From Paracoccaceae bacterium (GTDB lineage Bacteria > Pseudomonadota > Alphaproteobacteria > Rhodobacterales > Rhodobacteraceae), in the NCBI GenBank assembly GCA_007129775.1, contig SKUV01000096.1, positions 1 through 7,261 of the forward strand: a stretch of 7,261 bases of DNA, read 5' to 3'. Below the pieces are notes generated by a model. The model ran no database searches and was not told where the DNA came from. It saw only the letters and a program-made list of their open reading frames with translations. Shown here piece by piece: positions 7,045 through 7,261 of this stretch; positions within the stretch are counted from its first letter, which is position 1, and the number at the start of each line of letters is the position of its first letter. A program made the translations under genes and the position numbers.

Positions 7045-7073
7045 TTGACAGAAGGTCGCACTCCGTAAAGCTT
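7045..7073 (+). promoter_or_regulatory. Candidate sigma-70-type promoter for the solute-binding protein gene
   Basis: A perfect TTGACA -35 hexamer lies at 7045-7050. The -10 is poor: TAAAGC at 7066-7071 has a short 15-base spacer and AAGCTT at 7068-7073 has 17. The location, after a possible terminator and before a strong ribosome site, supports a promoter, perhaps one that needs an activator. Confidence 0.42.
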
Positions 7074-7088
7074 CAACCATCGTCCAAC

Positions 7089-7096
7089 AGGAGAAG
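7089..7096 (+). promoter_or_regulatory. Strong ribosome binding site of the solute-binding protein gene
   Basis: AGGAGAAG lies 7 bases before the ATG at 7104 (10 from the AGGAG core). It is among the best Shine-Dalgarno sequences in the window and fits a highly expressed periplasmic binding protein. Confidence 0.75.
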
Positions 7097-7103
7097 AAAA
7101 GTC

Positions 7104-7261
7104 ATGTCGCTTATCCGCACAACCGCCATCGCCCTTGTCGGGGTCGCCGCAGCCTCCGCCGCCAGCGCCCAGACCCTTCGTGTGACCATGTCGACGGTCG
7201 ACCCCCACCCGTGGAACGCCGCCGCAGAGGTCTTCAAGCAGGAGGTCGAGGCCAACACCAA
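7104..7261 (+). CDS. Periplasmic solute-binding protein, probably TRAP transporter DctP family, 3'-truncated by the window
   Basis: Only the first 52 codons are present. They encode a clear Sec signal peptide: Arg5, a hydrophobic stretch at residues 8-20, and a signal peptidase I site ASA|Q after residue 22. The mature start LRVTMSTVDPHPWNAAAEVF (residues 25-44) is like the first strand and helix of DctP-type TRAP binding proteins, where a strand is followed by a His-Pro-Trp-like segment and an amphipathic helix. DctP proteins capture organic acids or related solutes in the periplasm and deliver them to a DctQM membrane carrier; such genes would be expected downstream, outside this window. 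An ABC-type binding protein cannot be excluded from this fragment. It has its own ribosome site and probable promoter. Its position next to an oxidoreductase operon suggests it imports the substrate for that operon, which is inference. Confidence 0.72.
   Translation, partial: MSLIRTTAIALVGVAAASAASAQTLRVTMSTVDPHPWNAAAEVFKQEVEANT

Overview
The window is high-GC DNA (roughly two thirds G+C by eye) from an alphaproteobacterium. The glnD-murJ pair and the wording of both proteins point to the Rhodobacteraceae (Roseobacter/Paracoccus/Rhodobacter type). This assignment rests on recognised protein families and composition, not on a database search. All genes called are on the + strand.

Left part, 1-4172, is core genome. 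The 3' part of glnD (PII uridylyltransferase/uridylyl-removing enzyme, start outside the window) is followed by a complete murJ (lipid II flippase). The 52-base gap between them is bridged by a 19-codon open frame that overlaps the glnD stop and the murJ start by 4 bases each (ATGA and GTGA). This suggests translational coupling.

Middle, 4173-4411, is a non-coding junction. It holds an unusually A+T-rich block of about 65 bases with a nested inverted repeat (4268-4317), the best candidate here for an operator or structured element. It lies upstream of a new operon.

Right part, 4412-6920, is a tightly packed three-gene operon joined by ATGA overlaps: a flavin-dependent monooxygenase-like protein with two Rossmann folds (TTG start), a carboxymuconolactone-decarboxylase (CMD)/AhpD-fold protein that has lost the redox cysteines, and an AhpD-fold peroxidase-like protein that keeps the full E-x11-C-x2-C-x3-H site. 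A possible terminator (6991-7022), a TTGACA promoter element and a strong ribosome site then lead into a secreted solute-binding protein, probably of the TRAP (DctP) type, cut by the window end. Taken together, the right part looks like an uptake-plus-oxidation module for an unknown organic compound, with the AhpD-like pair possibly handling peroxide or a reactive intermediate. The substrate cannot be read from the sequence.

No tRNA, rRNA, CRISPR array, insertion sequence or phage gene was seen.
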